From Podaxis mareebaensis (lineage: Eukaryota > Basidiomycota > Agaricomycetes > Agaricales > Agaricaceae): a stretch of DNA of 39,745 bases. A model generated the notes under the pieces. That model was given only the letters and a program-made list of their open reading frames with translations. It had not been told where the DNA came from and did not search any database. Where the stretch lies: the NCBI GenBank assembly GCA_018524725.1, contig JAEUWP010000585.1, positions 1-39,745 of the forward strand. Direction: 5' to 3'. Positions 23,217 through 33,178 of this stretch are shown in pieces (positions within the stretch are counted from its first letter, which is position 1; each line of letters opens with the position of its first letter). The position numbers and the translations under genes were made by a program.

Positions 23217-24143
23217 AGCCGTAGTAGAGAACTATCATGATCAAAGGGCAGCTCAACGGACTTGGGCATGTATCTGAGTCATCCCATCAAACACAAACAA
23301 GCTAGAAAACAGTCACAGCCACAGACAGCGTGTTTCCGGGAATTCCTCTCATCTTGCTTACTCGGGTCAATGCTATGGATTCCTGTGGATTCCCCATTAA
23401 CGCGTCCACGTTGGTCAGGAAAATTTTCCTAGTCATGATTTCAAATTGAGCTACAGCACCCAAGGCGGATACTCTATGTAATTCTTGGCCGCTTCACTTT
23501 CCAGCCTTTCAATGCCTCCCTGAGACACGAAGCTTAGAAAGCATGCACTTCGTATATGGTTTTCTGTCGCCCGCCACCTCACAGGAGACACCGATATGTT
23601 ACTGTGACCCCATAGGTTGGGCTAATCGCCTAGAAGCTTGATGCGCGAAGGGCCTAGGAATAATGTGAAATGTATGAATGGAGGATGACCTGCCCCCCTC
23701 CTCCCCACTTGAGTCGCTCCCTACCCACGAGTTCCAAAACCCTGAAAACTTGCCACAAAGAGAGAAATATTCAATATTTGAAAGTGCGCTTAGTGCGACC
23801 TCGCCGTGAAGCTGTGAACCTCATATCCGGCCTTCTCCAGCAACACCTCGTCCGTCTCCCAAGCATACTGTTCACCATGCCCGTGACCCACATCCCTACC
23901 AGTGGCGGCATGGATTATTCATTCCGGTATTAGGTGTTGGTTTCCCAGCCTGGAGGCGTAACGTTACCTCAAAAGAGCCTATCGGTATGGAGGCAGAGGA
24001 CCCCTTCTATGAGATTGATACATCATAAAACCCACAATGCAAACCATTATACTTGTCGGTAACCTTGGGGACCAATACATATAATATAACAACTGCAGGA
24101 CCTGTCCGTATGACACTAATGAAAAAAAGATTGAATATCCCAA
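23217..24143. other. Intergenic stretch of about 0.9 kb
   Basis: Holds the promoter of the ATL gene (reading left). The frame at 23670-23933 (+) lacks motifs and splice partners. Nothing else is seen. Confidence 0.5.
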
Positions 24144-24563
24144 TCAAACATTACATGCAAGGCCCGCACAGACCCAGCACGACCAGCCCGGTGATACTAT
24201 GATAGGAGGTTCCCTTTGAGGACAGTGGATAGGATTGCAGGAATGGACTACCCACAGAGAAAGATTATCCCAGCGGCGAACGTAACAAAAAGCGCGAGGA
24301 CTAAGCCTGAGATTAGGTCCTATGGCTCCCGGTCTGCTTCGACACTCACAGATCCAAAACAGGGTCTGGCTTCGTGAAGTATAGTGCAAGATTATCATCA
24401 ACACCGAGAAGGCAACGATAGACACGGACAGTGTGGCTATCGCAATATGTCGCGCAGATAGTGAACAGCAGATACGAGAGTGTCGAGTATCACGGTTTTC
24501 ATTTGCTGATAGGCTGTTGTAGTCATTACTCGAAAGTATGGAGTGTGAGAGGGTGTTTTGCAT
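24144..24563 (-). CDS. Possible single-helix membrane protein
   Basis: Single-exon frame of 139 codons. Residues 38-62 form one strong hydrophobic helix (HIAIATLSVSIVAFSVLMII) preceded by a polar Ser/Asn-rich head. The rest contains eight or more cysteines and a Pro-rich part without a known motif. A TATA-like element lies about 55 bases upstream. No family is recognised, and the region after the helix could be intron or UTR of a differently spliced gene. Confidence 0.35.
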   Translation of the reverse strand: MQNTLSHSILSSNDYNSLSANENRDTRHSRICCSLSARHIAIATLSVSIVAFSVLMIILHYTSRSQTLFWICECRSRPGAIGPNLRLSPRAFCYVRRWDNLSLWVVHSCNPIHCPQREPPIIVSPGWSCWVCAGLACNV

Positions 24564-24614
24564 TTTGGAACCGCCAGTTGGTGACCAAGGGGAATAAAAT
24601 AAGCCTTTTTGCTC

Positions 24615-24624
24615 TTATTTATAA
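24615..24624 (-). promoter_or_regulatory. Possible TATA box
   Basis: TTATAAATAA on the minus strand, about 55 bases before the ATG at 24563. Supports, weakly, the small membrane-protein model. Confidence 0.35.
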
Positions 24625-24859
24625 CCACAAAATGCGATGCAACACATATCATTGTGATTGGGGCAGTGAATCCAAGTTCTTAGTGTTTCGTGCAGAAAGG
24701 TGTTTTATGTCGGCCTTGAGGCCCGTCGAGGCACGGGCATAAGAAGACCGTTTCAGAAATGACAACAGGTATTGTGATAAAGAACTCATATCACGTGATT
24801 TTATTGATCGGAACCAAGATAAGATTCAGCTCGAAGCCCTATCAGCCTGCCAGCAAGTA

Positions 24860-25779
24860 ATGAAGGAAAACATTAACACAGTCCTCCTTGGACATCGTGT
24901 TGTCTTGACTCCTTACACAAGGGAGAATGTTCCTGTGAGTACGTCAGGTAACAATACCCTCAGTTATCTGACCATTGCTAGATAGACATACCACAAGTGG
25001 ATGTCGGATGCCGAGCTACGTGATCTGACAGCGAGCGAGCCCTTGACCTTGGAGGAAGAATACGACATGCAACGTAGTTACATCCCGTGACTTCTATGAT
25101 AATGCACTCACGTCTGATTACCAGAGAAATGGCAAAACGACGAAGACAAACTAACCTTCATCATCCTTGCTCGTCAGCCAGGAGATGGGCTTCCAGTTCT
25201 GCCTGACTTGCAAACAAGTAACATACTTCTTTCTGCTGAAGATCCACGGATAACAACCTTGCCCATGATTGGGGACGTCAACCTGTTTTTGAAAGGCACG
25301 CGCCCCGAAGGGTCCGTTATTTCAGGAGGGGGGACAAATGCTGAGGAAGATGAAGATGATTTCGAAGTAGAAATTGAGATAATGATTGCAGGTTAGCTGC
25401 CCCATCACAGCTAATGATCAAACTAATGACTTAGTAACCATGCACTCTCCCAGAGAAGTCATACAGACGGCAGGGTCTTGCTCTCGAAACAATCCTTCTC
25501 GTGCTCAAATACACGACTGGGCAGTCATCACCTTTCGTGCCCCCGTCGTCGAGTTCCTCGCCAGGCGCCGCGTCAAAGTCCTCTTTGACCCTCCAACCAT
25601 ACCTCGATGGCGTTCAATCCCCACCATCATTGACGAGGATCGTGAGACCAGACCGACTCGTAACGCGCATTTCTGATACAAACGAGCCTAGTATCCGTTT
25701 GTTCGAGAAGCTCGGATTCAAAATAGTGAAAAGGGTGGAAGTTTTCCAAGAAGTCGAAATGCGCTGGCAAAACTCGTAA
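24860..25779 (+). CDS. NAT9-like GNAT N-acetyltransferase
   Basis: Four exons (24860-24934, 24986-25073, 25125-25391, 25454-25779), 756 nt, 251 residues; introns 51, 51 and 62 nt. The chain follows NAT9 closely: MKENINTVLLGHRVVLTPYT, YHKWMSDAELRDLTASEPLT, EEEYDMQ, KWQNDEDKLTFIIL, MIGDVNLFL, then EVEIEIMIAE followed by the acetyl-CoA loop RRQGLA (residues 148-153), and the C-terminal NEPSIRLFEKLGFKIVKRVE with VFQEVEM. It is longer than human NAT9 because of an acidic GGGTNAEEDEDDFE insert and a Ser/Pro-rich insert after VLKYTTG. Predicted to acetylate protein or small amines in the cytoplasm; the substrate is not shown by sequence. Confidence 0.92.
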
Positions 25780-26041
25780 TACAGATACAGCGAATTAGAA
25801 GATAGGCCCGATGACGTGTATCCTCTCACCCCAGCCAACAACACTCCTAGGCCCATCCGATTCCTACCTGCTTCACGGGGGACAGTCATTCCACGATTAT
25901 AAGGAAACCCACGTGTGCGCAGGCCTGAATCCATCACTCAAAATGTAGGATGTCGAAGGAATTTAATTGAAACCTATCCAGATCCGTGTCATTACCCTAT
26001 GCGTTCGTGTTGTCAGTGAAGCAACACTCAGTGGGACATGG

Positions 26042-27590
26042 TCACCTCACATTCAGAGCTATGATCCCAGTGTCGGTCATGAAAACCGCATCGTACGATA
26101 TCGCCTCACGCGATCGGTTCATCGTGCAAAGAAGCGACCCTCGTTCTTGAAGCGCTATGTCATCTTCCTGAGAGGAAATTGTCTCCTGCTTTAGGCTTAG
26201 AGCTCTACGAACGCGACGCGAGTTAAAATCCACGAGGATATACGGAGTCGGTGGCACCTGTGGTTGATAATGGATGTATCTTTGTCCACGAGGAATTGGG
26301 CCGAAAGAACCTGTGCTTTTTGGTGAATCAAACCAGCGGGTGAGCTTGGGACCCCACTGAGCCCAAGGAACTGTGAGAATTTGGGTTTTCGACCACTGTT
26401 CTTCGGGCAGTAGAAGATTGAGAAGGGATTTTCGATGGACAACCATAGTCACAGGTGACGCAGGATCGTCCGCATGGAAGTTGAAGACTTTCACAGCCTC
26501 CTCCGGTCGTTCGAGGAATGGTCGGTTTGGAGACACGTATTTGGGGAATGCCCCATTGGAGGTCGGGTTTGGAGATCCCTTCGCCTCTATCCAAACGCAT
26601 TCCGACGGAAACAAGTCATCTGGCAACGATAGAGATCGTATAAGACTCACGGCCCCTGCCCCAGAAGATGGATGTATATAGTACATATTGAGCGACATGT
26701 CACCAAGATTTGCCTGGCACAAGATATCGTGCCGCAGAAACACAAGGTCACAGTACCCTCCTGAAGGACATGTCTGTGGAGGTTTAGAGAGTGGAAGCAT
26801 GAGATGGAATATGCATTGCCGTACCGATTTCAAGGTGCCTGTCTGCCAGTTGAAAAGATATAACTTCCGAAACGGAAAATCTATAGCGACAACGAGATTC
26901 TCTCCAACAACCTCCATCTGTGTGGTCACTTCGGCTGGCTGGCAAGACACTTGGCAAATAGGGAATGTAGGACCTGTAGTCGATGGATGCGGCACCCCAA
27001 ATGAAAGTTGTACCAGGGAGACTCGGAGATCACAAGAACTCCCCGTTAATGGTCGTCTAAACGCGTCGCTGAATAAAAGAATGGTGCTATGGTAATCAGG
27101 GGAGATCACTCACGCAATAAGACAAGCTATGGGGTCGTATTCGTCCAAATGGGCGGCGAAGTCGATCATCCCAGCGACCTTCCTCTTTGATCAGCTCCCC
27201 TCTATCAGTAGGGATTGGATGTGAACGTATCCAGGAAACAACAGCAACATCTGTGGAAACGAGCCCGACGTAACAATATCCAGCAGTTATGTCGACACTG
27301 TTAATGTCCGAAATAGGAACAAAGCCACGTCCCGAGAAAGCGGGCTGAAGCGAGGACCATGCTGACTCCTTGTTACGAAGCATTCGTAGTCGTGTTTTTA
27401 CCGGTAGCGTACATTTTGGGTTGTTGTAGACGCTGGCAATCTCGCATTCGATACGATACTGGAGCTCAGCAGATTCATGGTAAAGATTGCGTAGGAACCG
27501 CTTGACCCTTTGGCACGAAAAAGCTGTTTACATGTCTAGATTCGATAGGATTTCGACTAGAAGTTCAACTGGGAGCGATAACAAAGCCAT
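26042..27590 (-). CDS. F-box protein gene with an in-frame stop in the F-box
   Basis: The ATG at 27590 opens an F-box, MALLSLPVELLVEILSNLDM. It is followed at once by TAA (27528-27530). The same frame continues as SCQRVKRFLRNLYHESAELQ, then YRIECEIASVYNN and RLRMLRNKESAW, the usual second half of this F-box class. Then comes a body with beta-propeller-like segments (VDITAGYCYVGLVSTDVAVVSW). One intron near 27.18-27.25 kb must shift frame so that AGMIDFAAHLDEYDPIACLIA is read; its exact ends are uncertain. A 45-nt intron (27069-27113) leads to the last exon, 26042-27068 (about 340 residues). Either a pseudogene, a sequencing error, or an mRNA starting at the ATG at 27383. The rest is intact, so loss, if real, is recent. 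Confidence 0.65.
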
Positions 27591-28369
27591 GACGGGGACG
27601 TCCAAGGTTCGAATAAGTATTGGAGGTTGAGAAACGCAAACCTTAAGGTAGGAAGTAAACAGTGACAAATATGTGATCATTATTGAACATCAAATACTCA
27701 CTGCAAGCAAACGAATGCGGAGGTGTGATCGGGGCCATCAGGCCACGGCTCAGCAAGTGTGGTTCTGCGTACAAGGTCGAATTGTATGCGGGGGAAATCC
27801 TAGGAGGAGGATCTAAAGAGGTAGAAGGTGTGGCATCAACAAGCGAAGGGTGGCCAACTCCCCATCGACAATTAATAATCAATGATTTGGTGCGTTACGT
27901 GGGACGGCTACGGCCGGAGGGTTGTTCAGGTGTATGGGCTCCAGAACAGAGCCCTCCGTGAAACGTAGGACCCAAGGAAGTTCAATGCAGGACCATATAG
28001 GAACACGCCCTTCAGACGTTTATTTTTTGGCTGTAAACCTTCACCCGAGCTCTGTGCACAGCTATTCTTGAATACTGGCGCGAGAATGAGCAAAAACTGC
28101 AACATAGCACGCGGCCTGTCTGGCTGACAAAAGCTGGCCCCAAGATATGACAGCATTTGTCAGTTATCCGAATCCGCTTACAGAGCGTCTAGCCTAGCTA
28201 TGCGTCAGAAATAGCATTTGGGAAACACTGCGATTAACCCGTCTCTCACCCTAGCTTCGTCAGCACAAGATTATATATCCATTGAGGAGTACAGTTTTCC
28301 GAAGTATTTAAACCACGAAACATGTCGTAGTAGCTATAATCTCATCCCGTCGTGCAACGCAAACTCATC
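27591..28369. other. Divergent promoter region
   Basis: Lies between the starts of the F-box gene (-) and the oxygenase-family gene (+), so it likely holds both promoters. Plus-strand frames here (for example 27683-27961) show no motif. TATA-like elements near 28272 and 28305 face the right-hand gene. Confidence 0.5.
28305..28312 (+). promoter_or_regulatory. Possible TATA box (TATTTAAA)
   Basis: TATTTAAA lies about 58 bases before the ATG at 28370; another run, TATATA, sits near 28272-28278. Spacing fits a core promoter for the AsaB/CmcJ-like gene. Confidence 0.4.
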
Positions 28370-29335
28370 ATGTCCGCTACCACTGCCCTAGCTACTACTG
28401 ATACCATCATCACCGCTACACTGGAATATCAGCTTCCTCCTCCCAATGGTGAACGGCCCTACTTCAGGACCTACTCAGACCCGAAGGCTGGAACTCCGGA
28501 TAAAAATGTAACGGGGGACAAGCATGACGTCCAAATAGAGAATGTTCGGGGGAAGGAAAGCCTCTACACTCTCGACGCTACTGGTTTCCAGTTCTACAAC
28601 CGCCCAACCAAAGTTGTTGACTTTAGGGATAACAAAGAGATCCAAGAAGTGTATTATCCAGAGAGTGTTGCACTCATCAAAGAGCTCACCGGCGCGTCTC
28701 GTGTCGTTATATTTGACCATAGTGCGTGCTTCACCTCTCTTTTGGCTTCTGTATTTAACCCTCTGTCGAAGCTCATCGTCTTCGCCGACCGGGTGAGACG
28801 GATTCTTCTCCGGACCGTCGACAACCAGCATTCGTAGTGCACGTTGACCAAACAACCGCCGCCTCCATTGCTCGTGTTCATCGACACCTTCCTCCTGAAG
28901 ACGTTCCCGCCCTCCTTCAACGACGCTTCCAAATCATAAACTTATGGCGGCCAATTGGTAAACCGGCGTATGACTGGCCGCTGGCGCTCTGCAATTATCG
29001 CACTGTTGATCTCAAGAGCGATACGTTCCCGGTTGCGCTCATATATCCGGACCGTGAAGGAGAAGTCATGAATGTGAAGTATAATCCAAAGCATCAATGG
29101 AAATATGTGCGTGGGATGACACCAGATGAATTTGTATTGATCAAATGGTTGGTTTCTAACATACCGGTCGATGCTTAAGAATGCTGACACCTTTATCGTC
29201 GACAGTTTTGATTCTGTCCAGGATGGCAGTGTCGCCGTTTTCACTCCGCACACTGCTTTCCAGGATCCTACCACGCCAGAAGATGCGCCGCCTCGAGAAT
29301 CGATTGAGCTGAGGGCGTTGGTATTCTATGATTAG
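28370..29335 (+). CDS. AsaB/CmcJ-like (GA4-desaturase family) putative Fe/2OG oxygenase
   Basis: Three exons (28370-28721, 28772-29147, 29206-29335), 858 nt, 285 residues; introns 50 and 58 nt. Family marks in order: YFRTYSDPKAGTPDKN, FYNRPTKVVDFRD, YYPESVALIKELTGASRVVIFDHT, the RRPGE...RRQP stretch restored by the first splice, VHVDQT (H141-x-D143), HLPPEDVPALLQRRFQIINLWRPI, PLALCNYRTVD, WKYVRGMTPDEFVLIKCFDS and TPHTAFQDP (H258). The HxD with a distal His suggests iron binding in the manner of 2-oxoglutarate oxygenases. Relatives act in beta-lactam, aspergillic acid and other secondary metabolism, but most fungal copies are unassigned. No synthase gene is nearby, so cluster membership is not supported. 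Confidence 0.9.
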
Positions 29336-30495
29336 CCACATGTTCAAATCATCCTTGTAGAATTCAGATGTAAATCAGTGATTGAAGGTTGCCAAAGCAG
29401 ACACTTCTGATCTGAGCAAACATGTGTGAACCTTCAGCAGTTGGGTGGGGACTAAGAGGAGATGGAGGGAGATTTGATAAGACAATGAGGGGGGAAATAT
29501 TTGAGTGGCCCAGGCGGATCGCCTGCAGGTAGATAACTTCAAGCTGTGGAAAAGGACCAGGACAAATGGGCATCCTTTTCCGTTCCTACCGAAAGTCTTG
29601 ATTAAGATACTGACTCAGGTCCACGTCTTCACTGCATATTCCTGCATATTAAGTGGTAACAGGTGAATCAACGTCTTCACTCGCTTCACCAAGGCTCAGC
29701 ACGCCTCAATATTATTAAGGGCTTTGATGTCGCACTCACATTGCCATCGTCATCATGAATGCAACACCCGAAGGAAATCATGGATGGCATTACTAATAGC
29801 CAAGTAGGCTGTTCAGAACAAGGAGCTCCATCCTAACTAACTTCCGGGAGGGACCTAGTGTATATCTTAAAGATGCAGAGGTTTCGAAATGACAGAAAGG
29901 TGACAAAGTGAGGATGACATCCACCTTATGCGAGGAACAATCTACAACACTCCACCTCACAACTCGGAGTTTAACATAGTCCAAGGTAGAACACAGCGGT
30001 TTCGAGATACTCATGTATCAGAAAGTATGCAACGGTATGTTCTCATTGTATATCCAGGGACAACAACAGATGGCATCCAGTTACCAAAAGTAACAAAAAT
30101 TCATCCTATATAGTATTATATGAGTGCTTTGATGCGTGGAACTCCCAATCGAAATAATTTCTGTCAAAGGGCTCTGAACGGACCAAGAGGGACTTCTGGC
30201 TCGTACGCTAAACTTACAGGTTCAAGGCGCTCAACTTCCTGAGGCTTGGAATTGTCATAGAGACGTCGCAAAGTCTGTGTTGTTCAGTGTTTAAACAGAG
30301 TCATTGTGATCAAGTTTCTCAAGGAAGTTGGGTGTTCAAACGTTCAACTGTGATGCATACAACGATGTCCGTCATGGTGTGAAGCTATGAAACGGAGAGT
30401 AACGGAGAAGCTAATAGTAGAATGTCCATTCATCCGGAACGTAACAGATGGAAACGGTGGCGCATGAGTCATAGGAGGTAGTGAGGGAACTAGGA
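29336..30495. other. Intergenic stretch of about 1.2 kb
   Basis: Convergent gap between the oxygenase-family gene (+) and the Cys-rich membrane-protein gene (-). Frames are short and without motifs. A near-direct repeat of the type ACGTCTTCACT appears near 29622-29632 and 29672-29682. No gene is supported. Confidence 0.45.
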
Positions 30496-31241
30496 TCATA
30501 TCTGTTCAAAGCCTTCGGCACATAGCCCGCAACCAATGCATTCGAGGCACGCTAAAGAGGCAAAGTCAGCGAGTTTGTTCCACAAAGGAAGAGGATAAAT
30601 GACGCACCTAGGCCGCCGCAGCATGCGCAAAGGTAACAGGGGCAGCACAGGGGGTTCTCGAAAACACCTTGGAGTCGCTGGATCAGTATTTCGTATCGCA
30701 CGAATACCGACGGCATACCTCGGCAGCACCAGGCACTCAGCATAATCCCAAGAACCACAACCAAGAATAACCCGACGAAAATAATAATCAAGTAATCTGA
30801 GTATGACACACGATCAGCGTTGTATATAGAAGGGAATCATAATTGAGCGCTCCACTACATACATTTCCGATCGATGAACACCCCATTGTCATTCTGTGGG
30901 TCTCCAGGTGCACGTTTTACGAACCCTCCCAAGTTCTCGAGGGTGTTATTCCAGAAGCTCGATATCCCTCCCGACGTAGAGGAGTGATATGCACAGAACC
31001 CCGCAAGCAAGACGCCCAACAGGAGTAGGACTCCGAAAATCGGGAAAAGAACCCTGCGTCGGAACTTGTGGCAGTTATTGTGCTCATGTGCACCCCCATT
31101 ACAGCATCGTTGACGCGCATGGCGACGATTCTGGCACAACCCTGACTCCGTTGCGAGTAGGTTGTCCTTCGAGTGGTCTTTGTTGGGGTCCATGACATCG
31201 ACAGGATAGCAGCTTGGTTGTTCGGTAATGGGTCCTTTCAT
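30496..31241 (-). CDS. Two-helix membrane protein with cysteine-rich C-terminal tail
   Basis: Four exons (30863-31241, 30719-30796, 30608-30667, 30496-30551), 573 nt, 190 residues; introns 66, 51 and 56 nt. A polar N-terminus holds CQNRRHARQRCC and a His/Cys patch. Helix 1 is VLFPIFGVLLLLGVLLAGF (about 64-84). A luminal-type loop of about 40 residues with an NNT sequon follows, then helix 2, YLIIIFVGLFLVVVLGIML (about 128-148). The tail joins CCRG, NPLCCPCYLCACCGGLACLE and CIGCGLC, giving about 14 cysteines in 40 residues directly after the membrane. Such a tail suggests S-acylation or metal binding. I recognise the tail from uncharacterised mushroom proteins; no function is known. The ATG at 31241 is preferred because a TATA box lies inside the longer frame. 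Confidence 0.8.
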
Positions 31242-31686
31242 TGTCCACGCAGAGGGCGAAATGGCTTCAAAGGAAGGGGTGTGTAAGACGGAAATGCAGA
31301 ACGAAACAAGGCCACAGGTTCTATATATACTCCAATTGCCCACTGAGCCACGGCCCACGATCGTTGAGTCATTACATAACTACTGCGTCAAGTGAATAGT
31401 AGGTTCTTGGTCTTCGACCGTGCTGAAAGCGGCGATTGTTGCTGCGGAAAGACCAGCTCGACAGCGAACACAGCCAAACAAATAAGGAGAATAATCAATG
31501 ATACACGGTTTCTTTGGGCCGTTCAGAGAAGCAAGTCACTGCCTTCCAGGCTGGCTGTGTATCCGTGGTTCAAGAATAACCTGTTGCTTACCCAACGAAT
31601 CCAACCTTCTTTAGTCCAAATCTAAGTATGTGATTGCGGCTTCTACAATTCCTATTACACTTAATACGCGCCCATTATGCTGGGCA
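31242..31686. other. Promoter side of the Cys-rich protein gene and 3' side of phosphatase copy 1
   Basis: About 445 bases with no other gene seen. Contains the TATA element noted separately. Confidence 0.5.
31322..31329 (-). promoter_or_regulatory. Possible TATA box (TATATATA-type)
   Basis: GTATATATAG on the minus strand about 80 bases before the ATG at 31241. It lies within the upstream open frame, which argues for the downstream start codon. Confidence 0.45.
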
Positions 31687-32962
31687 TCACGTTCGATATC
31701 CTCTAATAATCACGGGGTAGACGCCTAAACGTCCATGAGCACTGGTATATCAAGAAGTTAGCTCGTCACAAACTGACCTCCTGTTGGTAGTGATCTTTTC
31801 GGACGGCCCAATACGGACAAGAAGGCGTTGATAAGCCCGCCATGCATCGTACAGCATACGTCTGTCAGCGTCCCCACTTGGGATCTTCATTTCCACACTT
31901 TAGCAACTGTCCACTGCTTACACGTAACGGGAGGTTCCTCATCGAAGACCATGTCCAAAACCGACTTTGCACGCGCTGTCATGGCCTCCTTTGTCTCTCT
32001 TGCATCTGGTACCCATAATTCGTCTTCTTCAGTGAAACCATCTTCAATACGAAAACTCGGGAATTCGGTTTTGATATATGTCCGCGACCGTCGTTTGTCG
32101 TAGGTGTACATTCCGTTTTCCTCTCGACAGTTCTTTAGAACGAGAAGGATTAGCCGTAACCCCACGGATAGAAGAACTCACTTCAACAACTAGGACGGGC
32201 GTTCGCCCTTCGCCCTTCACTAACCAATCGAACGCGATGTCACACGTTCTAAGCGCCCGTGTGAGAGGGCTCGTGTAAATCTTATCCGGCAAGGGTATGC
32301 CGAAGGCCCGTTCCTTCTCCCATTCATACTTGATATGTAGGGCTTGGACCACTCCAGCTGGGGTGAGATCAGAATCAGCTGTAGAATGGGAATAAGCACC
32401 GATATGATGCAGTAAGTAGCTAACGCTCACGTCCCCAAGTGATTTCGTCGTCCCCATTAATCCGCCCCCAATAGCTGCACAGCATTATCAGCACCCCCGA
32501 ATCTAGGACTTCATTTTATACCTACCTTCGCCACGCCTGTAGCCCATATTTGTGTTTTCCAACGTTATCTGGGGAGGCTTTCTATGAACGCCCTCGCTTG
32601 TGGTTGAGGGATTGGATGCATACGATAGCTTTGACCGTGTCTCCAGAAGAAGAACAGCTTGAACGATTCCCCTGGCTTCGCGCTGTCATTAAGCTCTCGG
32701 AGTTTCCGCTCGATGTTCGACCACCTTTGGGGGGTGTCATCGATAAGTCCAAAGCGCGGTGGAATCTGCAACAGAGCGCGTGAGCGCTCTTAACCCTGGA
32801 AGTGTTCTGACGCATACTGGGTATTCTTGGGTAGGCTCATCCTGAATGAAATACCCCGTAATTGCCTGAATTCACTCTCAGTATTCCCCGCCAATATCAT
32901 GAAGTCAGGCTTACCTCGTATCTTCTCTGTTTTGCGGGTGCATTCATGGACGAGATGGTCAT
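31687..32962 (-). CDS. Histidine-phosphatase (phosphoglycerate-mutase-like, PMU1-type), copy 1
   Basis: Nine exons (32915-32962, 32818-32865, 32624-32765, 32526-32568, 32431-32474, 32182-32378, 31922-32132, 31778-31861, 31687-31724), 855 nt, 284 residues; all introns 49-60 nt. Begins MTISSMNAPAKQRRYEAITG. Motifs: FFWRHGQS (RHG at 74-76, the phospho-acceptor His), YHNVGKHKYGLQAWR, GDDEITWGPDSDLTPAG, YTSPLTRAL, ENCREENGMYTYDKRRSR and the second catalytic His in TMHGG (H251), ending TGGVYPVIIRGYRT. Members remove phosphate from small metabolites or phosphoproteins in the cytoplasm. The specificity is not readable. It is a tandem paralogue of the next gene, with shared intron positions. Confidence 0.9.
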
Positions 32963-33178
32963 CGCCAAACCCAAAGACCAGCCATCAGAATCAACCTTCC
33001 GTAGTGATAGTATCTGACAACTGTGACGTCATATCGTCCCTATCACATGTTCATTTTAATTGAGCACTAAATACAATGGTGTTCCAATGGTCCATGAACA
33101 CCGCCCGTGTATGAGAAATCTGCTTAAAAAAACTCTTTAACCCTAGAAAAGTATGCTCCAAAATAGCCTGCCCTTCTA
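32963..33178. other. Spacer between the tandem phosphatases
   Basis: Only 216 bases separate the copies, so copy 1's promoter must lie in or near this spacer or within the 3' end of copy 2. Confidence 0.5.

Noticed and set aside
27595..27625. GGTTCGAAT motif suggesting a tRNA T-loop
   Set aside because: No matching acceptor stem, D-arm or anticodon arm can be drawn around it.
27683..27961. Plus-strand frame of 92 codons in the divergent promoter region
   Set aside because: No motif, no splice partner and a position between two divergent starts.
28370..31241. Idea of a secondary-metabolite cluster around the AsaB/CmcJ-like gene
   Set aside because: No synthase, synthetase, P450 or transporter gene lies next to it; neighbours are an F-box protein and an orphan membrane protein.
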